NCBI GenBank assembly: GCA_028683025.1
Contig: JAJRAB010000085.1
Location: forward strand, 1-19,540
DNA: 19,540 nt
Direction of reading: 5' to 3'
DNA from: Candidatus Methanomethylicus sp.
GTDB lineage: Archaea; Thermoproteota; Methanomethylicia; Methanomethylicales; Methanomethylicaceae
The position numbers were made by a program, and so were the translations under genes. A model generated the notes under the pieces. That model was not told where the DNA came from and searched no databases. It saw only the letters and a list, made by a program, of their open reading frames with translations. This document shows positions 6,549-13,728 of this stretch, piece after piece (position 1 is the stretch's first letter; every line of letters begins with the position of its first letter).

Positions 6549-6854
6549 TTGGGCGCAATTTGGGGAATGAGATACTGGCTGAGATTGATAAGGGAAATAA
6601 TAGGCTCTATAATTGATGTCAGCAAAAGGTGCGTGAATGGGGACATTGATCCCTGCATAATTCCCATAGACACTGTCCTTCAGAGTCCTGTGCCTCAGAT
6701 AATGCTTGCCAATAGCATAACCTATACCCCAGGGACGGTGACCATCGAGATTGACACGCCTGGGAAAATCCTGTACGTAGGCGCAATCAACCCAAGAACA
6801 AGGGGGGAGGTAATACCTTTGGAGCCTCATGTGGAGGGGTGGATCGGTAAATGA
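6549..6854 (+). CDS. ehbA: Energy-converting hydrogenase subunit EhbA (MrpE-like)
   Basis: Homologue of MrpE/MbhA, a membrane-arm subunit shared by Mrp antiporters and Mrp-type hydrogenases. The family's soluble domain is clear: PIDTVLQSPVPQIMLANSI followed by TYTPGTVTIEID and LYVGAI. The N-terminal transmembrane helices usual in MrpE are lacking; only a short amphipathic helix (RYWLRLIREIIGSIIDV) precedes the domain. No ATG fits well. TTG 6549 is 6 bases after GGTGA (6538-6542) and is my choice; TTG 6543 is too close to that site, and ATG 6567 (M-R-Y-W) is the other option. ATGA overlap with ehbB. I name the subunits by order and family resemblance to the methanogen ehbA-Q operon, so the exact letter is inferred. 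Confidence 0.8.
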   Translation: MGAIWGMRYWLRLIREIIGSIIDVSKRCVNGDIDPCIIPIDTVLQSPVPQIMLANSITYTPGTVTIEIDTPGKILYVGAINPRTRGEVIPLEPHVEGWIGK

Positions 6855-7153
6855 TCGACCTGGCCTTTTTGAATTTAATGGCAGAATCTGCTTTTTTCTG
6901 GGCAGCTTTTCTTTTTATGGTAGCTTCTGCCTTCACAGGCATAGCCGCACTTAGGCTATCACTGAAAGGTGAAGCCGTAACATCCCTTATGGCCATCAGC
7001 TCCTTCACAACCATTGCAGGAGTAAGTCTTTTCCTAATTTCACTACCTGAACTCTTCAACGTTGGCTTTGCCCGTGATACTGCTATTGCCTTACTGGTGA
7101 TTGGTTCCATTGGAACCATAATATTCGCCAGATTATTCAGGACTGGTGACTGA
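6851..7153 (+). CDS. ehbB: Energy-converting hydrogenase subunit EhbB (MrpF-like)
   Basis: A 100-residue membrane protein with three predicted helices (about residues 13-35, 42-65 and 75-96), of the size and topology of MrpF/MbhB. The final helix ending ARLFRTGD has the MrpF-like look of a membrane exit with basic residues. In Mrp-type complexes this subunit is part of the small-subunit cluster of the ion-translocating arm. Start ATG 6851 overlaps the ehbA stop (ATGA), implying coupled translation, and ehbC follows after 2 bases. The call rests more on position, length and topology than on strong motifs. Confidence 0.75.
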   Translation: MIDLAFLNLMAESAFFWAAFLFMVASAFTGIAALRLSLKGEAVTSLMAISSFTTIAGVSLFLISLPELFNVGFARDTAIALLVIGSIGTIIFARLFRTGD

Positions 7154-7155
7154 CC

Positions 7156-7638
7156 ATGTGGGAAGCTGTATTTGTTCTAACTTATGCTGCAGTTGTAATG
7201 GGATATACTGCTTGGAATATCAAGAAAGGAAGCTTCGTTATTGATCCAAGCCAGCTGATCCTTTTTTCGATCCTTGGAGCAATAGTCATCATAGCCATTT
7301 TGACCATGGCAAGTGGCGACTTCTTTGGGGCAGCTGAGCCCATCTTAAAATTGGGAGCCGCAGCTTTACTCTTTGCTGGAATTCCCCCCATGCTGGCTGC
7401 TGGAGTTGGGTATATCCGATTCGGCGAAGAGTATGGGCCCAACATATTCTATGCTCGGAACCACATAACGGGGGTCATTGACACTGTTGCTTCTCTGGTC
7501 ATGATCTTTGTGGGCATACTAATATACCGGCTTGATCTGGCGGCAGTAGGTTTCTTCTTCTTTCTACTCATACCCTTTACCGGCAATGCCCTGGCCAATG
7601 CTTATTACTACAGCTACCAGCGGAGGTTAGGCAAATGA
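7156..7638 (+). CDS. ehbC: Energy-converting hydrogenase subunit EhbC (MrpG-like)
   Basis: A 160-residue protein with about five predicted membrane helices (roughly 1-20, 34-51, 63-87, 103-123 and 128-151). The C-terminal half resembles MrpG/MbhC: FYARNHITGVIDT is the counterpart of the family's Y-x-R-x-H-A...D motif, followed by a glycine-containing helix and LIPFTGNALANAYY, like the usual P-T-x-x-H/N-x-L-A-x-A-A ending. The N-terminal two helices are extra compared with short MrpG proteins, so it is larger than the typical family length of around 120. The stop overlaps the ehbD start by ATGA. It is probably a structural part of the membrane arm. Confidence 0.75.
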   Translation: MWEAVFVLTYAAVVMGYTAWNIKKGSFVIDPSQLILFSILGAIVIIAILTMASGDFFGAAEPILKLGAAALLFAGIPPMLAAGVGYIRFGEEYGPNIFYARNHITGVIDTVASLVMIFVGILIYRLDLAAVGFFFFLLIPFTGNALANAYYYSYQRRLGK

Positions 7639-7889
7639 TAGATGCATTCATGATTGTTGCTTATGTGATGGTGATAGCAGTGGCCATCGGGGCCATAGCC
7701 GCACTACTCCAGAAGGATCTGCTTCGGGCAGCCTTCTTGAGCGGAGCAGAGAGCGTGGCACTTGCATTCATATTCCAGGCGCTTCTGGCTCCAGATCTGG
7801 GTCTTACCCAGGCGATTGTTGGAACCGTGCTATTGCCTGCTATAATAATTATTGGAATATTCAAAACTAGGAGGCATGAAGAAGAATGA
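7635..7889 (+). CDS. ehbD: Energy-converting hydrogenase subunit EhbD (MbhD/DUF4040-like)
   Basis: An 84-residue, three-helix membrane protein. The central part LLRAAFLSGAESVALAFIFQALLAPDLGLTQA... carries the DUF4040/MbhD hallmarks: a basic-flanked helix, then the A-P-D-x-x-x-T-Q-A turn and a last helix. This domain corresponds to the N-terminal part of large MrpA or MrpB proteins and to NuoJ-like elements of complex I, and lies on the proposed ion path of Mbh. The start ATG 7635 and the stop each overlap the neighbouring gene by ATGA, so translation of ehbC, ehbD and ehbE is presumably coupled. Confidence 0.85.
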   Translation: MIDAFMIVAYVMVIAVAIGAIAALLQKDLLRAAFLSGAESVALAFIFQALLAPDLGLTQAIVGTVLLPAIIIIGIFKTRRHEEE

Positions 7890-8260
7890 TCGAAATTACC
7901 CTCCAGTTGTTGAGCTTCATAGCAGCGGCAATATTGGTTATTGTTGGCTTGACTGGCATGCTGTTTTTGGATAATCTGATAAAGAAGATCATCTCCTTCA
8001 CCCTGCTCTCGGACGGCGTAAACCTGGCTCTGGTCTCTCTGGGCTATGTTGAGGGCGGCATCGCTTCAATCCTCACTCCCGGAAGCTCGGTTGTGGATTT
8101 TCCCTATAATGCAATCCTGATATTCGGTCCTGGGATTGTCCTTACCAACATCGTCATAGGCGTGAGCACAACGGCCATCCTTGTCGCTCTCACTATTGTT
8201 CTCTATAAAAGATATGGAACTCTTAAGGCTTCCAAAGTTTTAAAGGGTGAGAGGAAATGA
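7886..8260 (+). CDS. ehbE: Energy-converting hydrogenase subunit EhbE (MrpC/NuoK-like)
   Basis: A 124-residue protein with three predicted helices, related to MrpC/MbhG and NuoK of complex I. Helix 1 ends in a glycine-rich turn (IVGLTGMLFLDNLIKKI), helix 2 starts SFTLLSDGVNLALVSLGY in place of the common E/N-x-x-N-L motif, and helix 3 follows DFPYNAILIFGPGIVLTNIVIGVSTTAI, which matches the MrpC block D-P-x-x-Q-A-L-V-L-T-A-I-V-I with N/F replacements. Such subunits form part of the ion pathway between the hydrogenase module and the antiporter. ATGA overlaps on both sides. Confidence 0.87.
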   Translation: MIEITLQLLSFIAAAILVIVGLTGMLFLDNLIKKIISFTLLSDGVNLALVSLGYVEGGIASILTPGSSVVDFPYNAILIFGPGIVLTNIVIGVSTTAILVALTIVLYKRYGTLKASKVLKGERK

Positions 8261-9795
8261 ACGAGCCGATTACCAATTTGTGGTCAATTCCACTCCTTAT
8301 TGTGATACCAATTCTCACAGCCATACTGGTAAACCTGCTCTACAATAAGGCTAATGCCATCAAGACAATTGCCATTTCATCATCCATTACTTTGTTGGCT
8401 ATTGCCCTAATCTCCCCCTTCGGTTTTCAATGGTTCACCGGTCAGCCTGGCGTTATCCCGGGCGGTGGGTACACCTTCAGCGCCGACATTTTCGCATGGC
8501 GGCTTTCGCTTGAATATTATTATGGTTCGCTTCAGCAGATCCTTATTGTAATTATGTCCCTACTGCTTGCGTTTGTAGTCTTCATCTCCACTAGGGTTCT
8601 GAAAAAAAATTTTGGGACTTATATCGGCCTCCTGTTTCTCCTTTACACATCGGCTGCGATAATTATTATGGTAAATGACTTTTACCATCTTTGGATAGGC
8701 GTGGAATTTGGAAGTCTGCTGGTGGCTGGCGTTGTGGCTGCTTCAGGAGAATCAATCAGCCAAAAGGCTGCTCTGAAGTATACTTTTTTCTCTGCCCTGA
8801 GTGGAGCAGGGATGGCAATTTCACTGGCGCTTATTCTAGGTCTCACAGGATACTCCAATATATCCGATGCAATCCGATTCATGAGCAATAACCAGTTGGG
8901 AGGAATGTCAGGTGTCCTCTATGTGGCTTTTGGTTTTCTTATCCTTTCATGGATCTATGCAGGTGGTCTTGCCCCAACCCATCCACTAAAGTCTGACGTT
9001 TATGGTGCAGCCTACCCACATGCCACAATCTTGCTGCAAACCCAATCAAAATTGATGTTGGTGGCTATGGGCTTGATAATTCTCCGCCTCTTCAGTGGAC
9101 TTCCATTTGCCAAAGAGGTGATGCTTGCCATAAGCGTCATTACAATGATGTTGGGCGTCGTTATGGCCCTTCTCCAGACCGACTTCAGATGGACTTTGGC
9201 ATACCTCATAATCAGTCACAGTGGTCTGGTGACCGTTGGCATTTCCCTTGGAACTGTCGCTGGCATAATTGGCGGACTTTTCCAGGCAGTTAATGACATA
9301 ATTTACATGAGCATCCTGCTCCTGTGTTGCGAGGCAGTTCTTTACTTCGGTTCGGGAACGTCAATCCGGAGCATAAGCGGAATTGCAAAGTCGTCTCCCT
9401 GGCTAACGGGGGCTGTCATAGTAGGTGCGCTGGCGGCTTCGGGGATCCCTCCATTAAACGGATTCCAGAGTGAATTGATTCTGATTCAGGCTGCCCTCGG
9501 TCAGGGTTTACCAGAGATTGCCGTCATCATTCTGATGGTGAGCGTTACAACATTCATTGCCCTCTTCAAAAGCATATACAGCATATTCTTGAGACCGGCT
9601 GATCAAACCATCATTGTTGGAAAGCCATCCGCTGATGCCACAACAACCGGGTTAAGTCCAGTGCCCAAAGTCCTTTTTCTGGCGCTCGCAGTCCTGATTG
9701 GCATCGCCATAATATTAGGGGTTTATCCAAACTTGGCGCTAAATTTCCTGAATGAAACAGCAATGAAAGTGGTGTATGTCCCATGGGTTCCATAG
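8257..9795 (+). CDS. ehbF: Energy-converting hydrogenase subunit EhbF (MrpD/NuoL-M-N antiporter-like)
   Basis: The large ion-translocating subunit of the membrane arm, 512 residues with about 14 predicted helices. Residues diagnostic for the NuoL/M/N-MrpA/D family are in place: Glu150 in LWIGVEFGSLL (the TM5 glutamate), Lys174 in ALKYTFFSA, the segment GGLAPTHPLKSDVYGAAYPH (237-256), and Lys265 in QTQSKLMLVA. In the family these charged residues carry the H+ or Na+ movement linked to electron transfer. The sequence has no frameshift and a full C-terminal helix, so it should be functional. It starts with ATGA overlap to ehbE and ends with a 13-base overlap with ehbG. It is the only full antiporter-like subunit in the array, as in Ehb and Mbh. 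Confidence 0.95.
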   Translation: MNEPITNLWSIPLLIVIPILTAILVNLLYNKANAIKTIAISSSITLLAIALISPFGFQWFTGQPGVIPGGGYTFSADIFAWRLSLEYYYGSLQQILIVIMSLLLAFVVFISTRVLKKNFGTYIGLLFLLYTSAAIIIMVNDFYHLWIGVEFGSLLVAGVVAASGESISQKAALKYTFFSALSGAGMAISLALILGLTGYSNISDAIRFMSNNQLGGMSGVLYVAFGFLILSWIYAGGLAPTHPLKSDVYGAAYPHATILLQTQSKLMLVAMGLIILRLFSGLPFAKEVMLAISVITMMLGVVMALLQTDFRWTLAYLIISHSGLVTVGISLGTVAGIIGGLFQAVNDIIYMSILLLCCEAVLYFGSGTSIRSISGIAKSSPWLTGAVIVGALAASGIPPLNGFQSELILIQAALGQGLPEIAVIILMVSVTTFIALFKSIYSIFLRPADQTIIVGKPSADATTTGLSPVPKVLFLALAVLIGIAIILGVYPNLALNFLNETAMKVVYVPWVP

Positions 9796-10109
9796 ATAGT
9801 ATCTATGATAAGGTAAAGAAATACATCCATGATTTTGCCAGTGGGCGAGGCGCAAGCAGTGCAATGACCGGATACATGAGCGGAGAACTGCAAACTGTTG
9901 TTTTTATTATGATAATCGCTGCATTCTTCCGGCTGTTCTCCATTCCCCTCGGCATGGTGATCCTCATAGGTGTCGTGGCTGCGGTCCTCTACTTTGCACC
10001 CACAATCAAAACCATGGAAAGGGAAAACGCCAGCGATCTCAATCAGGTCCTTTTCTGGGTTGTTATCTATTTCGCAGCAATCATTGCTGTAACTCTTTGG
10101 GGGCGATAA
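9783..10109 (+). CDS. ehbG: Energy-converting hydrogenase subunit EhbG (MbhI-like)
   Basis: A 108-residue protein with a soluble, partly amphipathic N-terminus (IYDKVKKYIHDF) and three membrane helices (about 39-52, 55-72 and 87-105). It sits right after the MrpD-like subunit, where Mbh operons encode MbhI and methanogens ehbG. MbhI in the known structure carries a lateral helix joining the antiporter-like subunit to the hydrogenase arm, and the amphipathic N-terminus could play a similar part; that is inference. ATG 9783 lies inside the end of ehbF (13-base overlap) without a clear ribosome binding site. Confidence 0.65.
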   Translation: MGSIDSIYDKVKKYIHDFASGRGASSAMTGYMSGELQTVVFIMIIAAFFRLFSIPLGMVILIGVVAAVLYFAPTIKTMERENASDLNQVLFWVVIYFAAIIAVTLWGR

Positions 10110-10113
10110 TATA

Positions 10114-10974
10114 ATGGAAATGGGGGAACTTAAGGGTGCAAGGGGCATAGTTGCCTTGGTCGCTCTGGTGATCATATTCGCAGGTGTCCTGTTTTCTTTC
10201 CTGCAGCTGAACGGTAATGTTGCTAGGGGCATCAGCCCCGAATATAACCGGTTGGCATACTTGGAAGCTCCAAACAACTTGGCAAGTTGGGTTTATGATC
10301 TGCGTGGCTTTGATACATTTATCGAGACTGGCGTTATCTATGTTGGGGCCGTTGTCTCAGTACTGGCCCTAGGAAGGGGAATTGTAAAGGTGAAAGGTCC
10401 TAGGGAAGAAGAGCCCGTTCCCCAGACAAGCTTCGACTTCAAACCAGACACTGTGCCCATAATACTGAAGTATTTTGGCCTGCCCGCGATTATGCTGATC
10501 GTATCCTACGGATTGCTGATTGTCACTGGCGCAGCAACTTCAGGCGGCGGGGGATTCCAGTGCGGGGTAATCATATCCTCGGCGTACCTTTTAGGAATGG
10601 CAATTTACGGCAAGAGCAATCCTCTCAACCTGGGCAAGAAATTTCTCATTGGGCTGGGAAGCATCGGCTGGGCAACCTATGGACTCTGCGGCCTTCCTGG
10701 ATATCTGGCCACCCACTACTGGCAGTATAACGTCGGGGCAGATCTTTGGTCTTCCTATCCCGGGTTCCCAGGTGCTGTTCCCGAAATTTTAAGGACCGTA
10801 TTCGGCGATCCCTTCCGCCTAGCCCTAGTCCTAAAGGAAGGAACATTCTACTCCAGTGCCGGGATTGTCCCCATAATCAACCTTGGGGAGGCTTTCAATG
10901 TCATCGGTGCCTTGGGGCTCATTTTCCTTGTCTTTGCCTATGGATGGTCCGACAGGAAGGAGGGAGAGACCTGA
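10114..10974 (+). CDS. ehbH: Fused MbhE-like and MbhF/MrpB-like membrane subunit (EhbH/EhbI)
   Basis: A 286-residue membrane protein made of two parts. Residues 1-95 look like MbhE: an N-terminal helix (about 9-31), then YDLRGFDTFIETGVIYVGAVVSVLAL with the typical Y-R-G-F-D-T-x-x-E-T motif. A hydrophilic linker (about 90-117) leads to residues 118-286, which match MbhF/MrpB: a helix, then G-G-G-G-F-Q-C-G-V-I-I-S-S-A-Y-L, the counterpart of P-G-G-G-F-x-G-G, then three more helices. In Mbh these parts are separate proteins. I call it ehbH, understanding that it probably covers ehbH and ehbI. It starts 4 bases after ehbG and its TGA shares a base with the ATG of the next gene (TGATG). Confidence 0.82.
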   Translation: MEMGELKGARGIVALVALVIIFAGVLFSFLQLNGNVARGISPEYNRLAYLEAPNNLASWVYDLRGFDTFIETGVIYVGAVVSVLALGRGIVKVKGPREEEPVPQTSFDFKPDTVPIILKYFGLPAIMLIVSYGLLIVTGAATSGGGGFQCGVIISSAYLLGMAIYGKSNPLNLGKKFLIGLGSIGWATYGLCGLPGYLATHYWQYNVGADLWSSYPGFPGAVPEILRTVFGDPFRLALVLKEGTFYSSAGIVPIINLGEAFNVIGALGLIFLVFAYGWSDRKEGET

Positions 10975-11258
10975 TGGTAATGCTGTTGCCAGAGATGGCA
11001 GGGGAGATTGCCCCAATCATCATTGCGTTCCTGCTGGGAATCTTTTTCGGGACACAGCTCTCTGGCACCATAAGCAGGAGGACGACGTTGCTGATTATCG
11101 GATTAGGCATAATTGCAGCCTTCCTTTTCGAAGCGCCCATCTTTACCTGGAGTCTTTTTGGCGGTTACATTACCGAAGGCTTTAGTTTTGCAGCACCCTT
11201 CATCAGCGCAACCATAGGCTTGTTCATCGGCAAAATAATCCGTGGAGGAAAAAACTGA
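10974..11258 (+). CDS. ehbJ: Small membrane protein of the hydrogenase (EhbJ-like)
   Basis: A 94-residue hydrophobic protein with three predicted helices (about 12-28, 38-54 and 70-88) and a basic C-terminus (KIIRGGKN). I recognise no family motif; the name follows its place between the MrpB-like gene and the polyferredoxins, where methanogen ehb operons carry ehbJ. The start ATG 10974 shares its A with the preceding TGA, and GGAAGGAGGG at 10955-10964 gives a good ribosome binding site; the same frame stays open further upstream, but that part overlaps ehbH and is not protein-like. It is possibly a lipid-facing or anchoring subunit. Confidence 0.72.
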   Translation: MVMLLPEMAGEIAPIIIAFLLGIFFGTQLSGTISRRTTLLIIGLGIIAAFLFEAPIFTWSLFGGYITEGFSFAAPFISATIGLFIGKIIRGGKN

Positions 11259-11699
11259 TTGTACTTCACCACAAATGCCTGTAATAATTGCGGTAAATGC
11301 TGGGAAGCATGCCCGGTCGATTGCATAAAGCACCCTCAGAACCTGCCGTTCAGCTGCACCACCTGTGGCGTCTGTGCGTCCGTATGCCCAACCACCGCGA
11401 TAAGGAAGAACCGATTTGGAGGCTATTATATTGACAGGAAGCGGTGTACCCTTTGCGGCCTTTGTGTCAAACATTGCCCATTTACCTTCGCAAAGATCGT
11501 AGGTGGCCGCGTAAAGGGAATTTGCGTAAGGTGCGGCGTATGCGTTAAAGTATGTCCTGTAAATGTCCGAGTCGACGCTCTGCCAATAATAAAAGTTCCA
11601 ATTGAATACAACCTGCTGCTTGAAATAGCCACCCCAGAACGGTTGGCTGCCCTTATCCAGGGCAAAAAGGTAGATGAAAAAGCGGTGGCAGTTCGATGA
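11259..11699 (+). CDS. ehbK: Polyferredoxin with four [4Fe-4S] motifs (N-terminal part of an EhbK-like protein)
   Basis: A 146-residue iron-sulfur protein with four complete C-x2-C-x2-C-x3-C-P motifs starting at Cys8, Cys33, Cys63 and Cys89, followed by a cysteine-free tail of about 40 residues (IIKVPIEYNLLLEIATPERL...). It should carry four [4Fe-4S] clusters and pass electrons between soluble ferredoxin and the hydrogenase module at the cytoplasmic face. The start is TTG 11259, directly after the ehbJ stop, with GGAGG at 11244-11248; no ATG is available. It overlaps the ten-cluster gene by ATGA. Together they hold 14 motifs, the number I recall for the single EhbK polyferredoxin of Methanothermobacter, so this looks like one half of a split gene. 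Confidence 0.85.
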   Translation: MYFTTNACNNCGKCWEACPVDCIKHPQNLPFSCTTCGVCASVCPTTAIRKNRFGGYYIDRKRCTLCGLCVKHCPFTFAKIVGGRVKGICVRCGVCVKVCPVNVRVDALPIIKVPIEYNLLLEIATPERLAALIQGKKVDEKAVAVR

Positions 11700-12784
11700 C
11701 AACTCCGGTGGATTCCGCTCCCCAGGCAATTTCAGCTGCCAAAGTGGCCAAAAGAAAGATCGTCAGGGACATGTCCCTCTGCATACTCTGCGGCAGATGC
11801 GCAAATGTGTGCCCTGCTTCAGCAATTAAATTCACCAGGGAGGCAAAGGGTGTATGTACCCACTGCAACCTTTGCGCTGAAATTTGTCCTGTTAAGGCCA
11901 TCGATTCATTCGAATGGAAGCCAGAGCCTGAGGTAACAGTCCCCCATTATGCAAAGTTAAAATCCTACAAAGATCGTGTGATAAAATTCAACTGTGTAAT
12001 GTGCATGGAGTGCTATGAGCGATGCCCATCAAAAGCAATTTACTTGGACAATGGACATCTCTTCATAAAGAAGGGTGACGCAAAGGCCTCGATAATCAAC
12101 TGCTCTCTCTGCACGCTGTGCGTCACCTCCTGCCCAACCAATGCCCTTCGCTTTGAGCTGGGCAAAGTGGTGTTAAACCCTGATTTCTGCGTCCTATGTG
12201 GCGAATGCTCGCGGGTATGCCCACCGGCTACAATGCGACTCAAGGATAGATACCCCGAAGGAGCTTGTGTTATGTGTGGGCGTTGCGTAAAATCATGCCC
12301 TGTGAAAGCGCTTTCAATAAAACAGGTTTCTTGGGATGGTGCTATCAATGATAGCTGCGTCCGGTGCGGAACCTGCAGCAAGGTTTGCCCAACTGGTGCA
12401 ATTGAATTCAGTCCGATCACCCAATCCAAACCGGCCGTCGACATATCGAAATGCATTCTCTGCGAGATATGCGCTTCCGACTGCCCCACAAATGCCATAC
12501 CCATCAAAGTCAATTTGCCCCAAAGAAGGCTCATGAGCCATTCGATTACTGTGAACAGGGATCAGTGCATTGGCTGTTCCCTTTGCGTAGATGCCTGCAA
12601 AATTGCATTGAGAGGGGACCATGCTCCTGAACTCAAGGATGGCCTTGCCTACATAAACACTTCTAAATGCATAGGCTGTGGTGCCTGTGCGACCACATGC
12701 CCAACCGATTGCATCAGATTGGTAAAGGTCTATAGCACAAAGCATGTTGCAGGAAAGGCTGATGAAGTGGTGATTTTGCCATGA
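11696..12784 (+). CDS. ehbK: Polyferredoxin with ten [4Fe-4S] motifs (EhbK-like)
   Basis: A 362-residue protein with ten C-x2-C-x2-C-x3-C motifs beginning at Cys29, 54, 100, 136, 165, 191, 221, 253, 291 and 325. All but the ninth (CIGCSLCVDACK) have proline after the fourth cysteine. It should act as a chain of ten [4Fe-4S] clusters. The N-terminal 25 residues (TPVDSAPQAISAAKVAKRK) and the stretch around 70-98 are spacers. Membrane helices are absent, so it is probably a peripheral cytoplasmic subunit docked on EhbL/EhbM. The ATG overlaps the stop of the four-cluster gene and its own stop overlaps ehbL, both by ATGA, which implies coupled synthesis in fixed proportion. Confidence 0.93.
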   Translation: MTTPVDSAPQAISAAKVAKRKIVRDMSLCILCGRCANVCPASAIKFTREAKGVCTHCNLCAEICPVKAIDSFEWKPEPEVTVPHYAKLKSYKDRVIKFNCVMCMECYERCPSKAIYLDNGHLFIKKGDAKASIINCSLCTLCVTSCPTNALRFELGKVVLNPDFCVLCGECSRVCPPATMRLKDRYPEGACVMCGRCVKSCPVKALSIKQVSWDGAINDSCVRCGTCSKVCPTGAIEFSPITQSKPAVDISKCILCEICASDCPTNAIPIKVNLPQRRLMSHSITVNRDQCIGCSLCVDACKIALRGDHAPELKDGLAYINTSKCIGCGACATTCPTDCIRLVKVYSTKHVAGKADEVVILP

Positions 12785-13281
12785 TTACCTTCCTTCGGCT
12801 AATGCTTACCGGCGCCTATAGAAACATCGTGAGGGTTCTCGTGAAGGGAGACCGCGCAACGAGTATGGACTTAAGAAATAGCGTGCTCAATCTGAGCGTT
12901 CCCCCAACACCTACCGTTCTTGATGAAATGTGCATAGGCTGCAGCGGCTGCTTCCATGTCTGCCCTACTAAGGCAATTAGCATGGTTAAACTGAATACGC
13001 CTGTAATTATTATCGAAGGCTACGTCAAGGACCAGGTCCCTCGCATAGACTTGATGAAATGCATATTCTGCCTTAACTGCCACGACACCTGTCCAATTTA
13101 TTCGGTTTTCGGAGAGGCAGCGCCTATCCACGCAAGGGATGTTGGCATGCCTCATATGATTCTTAAGGAAGTATTGAAAAAGCCTGTAATGGCTCCCCCT
13201 GAGACCATCCAGGCTTTGAGTAAGCTGATACCGCCATCAAGCCTTTCATTAATACAAAGAGAGGGTGTAACAAAACCATGA
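12781..13281 (+). CDS. ehbL: Two-cluster ferredoxin subunit EhbL (NuoI-like)
   Basis: A 166-residue subunit with two [4Fe-4S] motifs, CIGCSGCFHVCP (from Cys51) and CIFCLNCHDTCP (from Cys98), in the arrangement of NuoI/MbhN/EchF. In group 4 hydrogenases this subunit carries the medial and distal clusters that feed the small subunit. An N-terminal amphipathic stretch (ITFLRLMLTGAYRNIVRVLV) probably lies against the membrane, as in NuoI. The spacing between the two motifs is wider than in plain 2[4Fe-4S] ferredoxins, and a 50-residue proline-rich tail follows. ATGA overlaps at both ends link it to the ten-cluster protein and to the small subunit gene. Confidence 0.92.
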   Translation: MITFLRLMLTGAYRNIVRVLVKGDRATSMDLRNSVLNLSVPPTPTVLDEMCIGCSGCFHVCPTKAISMVKLNTPVIIIEGYVKDQVPRIDLMKCIFCLNCHDTCPIYSVFGEAAPIHARDVGMPHMILKEVLKKPVMAPPETIQALSKLIPPSSLSLIQREGVTKP

Positions 13282-13727
13282 CTTTGAAGTCAATCGCAAG
13301 AAAAAACGCAGTTCACGTAATGCTCTTCTACTCCGGTGGTTGCAATGGATGCGACATTGAGGTCGTAAATGCGATGCTCTCGCCCCGCTATGATCTCGAA
13401 CAGTACAAGGTCATGCTGACCTGGAATCCACGCGAAGCTGATGTTTTACTCGTACCTGGAGTGGTCACATGGCAAATGCTAGAACCGCTCAAAAAAATCT
13501 ATGCAATGATTCCCGACCCCAAGGCCGTAGTTGCTGTTGGAGCCTGTGCGGTAAATGGCAATGTTTATAAAAACTTGGTAGGCGACATAGGCGTCAATGA
13601 AGAGATATTTGCACCTGTTGAAACCGTAATACCGGTCGATGTGAAGATTCCAGGCTGTCCCCCCCGCCCTGAGGATATAATTATGGGAGCAGTCAAGGGG
13701 TTGCCAAAACTTATGGGGGCGCCATAA
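13278..13727 (+). CDS. ehbM: [NiFe]-hydrogenase small subunit EhbM
   Basis: A 149-residue small subunit of the group 4, complex I-related type (homologous to NuoB/EchC/MbhJ). Its four cysteines for the proximal [4Fe-4S] cluster are visible: Cys22 and Cys25 in SGGCNGCDIE, Cys90 in VGACAVNGN and Cys127 in IPGCPPRPEDI. The absence of a signal peptide, of a Tat motif and of extra cluster domains fits a cytoplasm-facing energy-converting enzyme. The start is ATG 13278 in an ATGA overlap with ehbL, and ehbN begins one base after its stop. It lies between EhbL and the catalytic EhbN in the electron path. Confidence 0.95.
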   Translation: MTLKSIARKNAVHVMLFYSGGCNGCDIEVVNAMLSPRYDLEQYKVMLTWNPREADVLLVPGVVTWQMLEPLKKIYAMIPDPKAVVAVGACAVNGNVYKNLVGDIGVNEEIFAPVETVIPVDVKIPGCPPRPEDIIMGAVKGLPKLMGAP

Positions 13728-13728
13728 A

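Noticed and set aside
10746..10973. A longer 170-codon version of the small membrane gene starting at 10746
   Set aside because: The extra N-terminal part overlaps ehbH almost fully and is arginine/cysteine-rich without protein-like pattern. ATG 10974 has a strong ribosome binding site and the usual stop-start overlap.
11103..12745. Several minus-strand open frames of 80-208 codons opposite the polyferredoxins
   Set aside because: Repeated cysteine codons on the plus strand (TGC/TGT) read as Ala/Thr codons on the other strand and keep it free of stops. The translations show only this repeat echo.
11259..12784. Tandem C-x2-C-x2-C-x3-C-P coding repeats seen as a DNA repeat array
   Set aside because: The repetition exists at the protein level (ferredoxin motifs). 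The DNA copies differ in sequence and spacing, so there is no satellite or CRISPR-like array.
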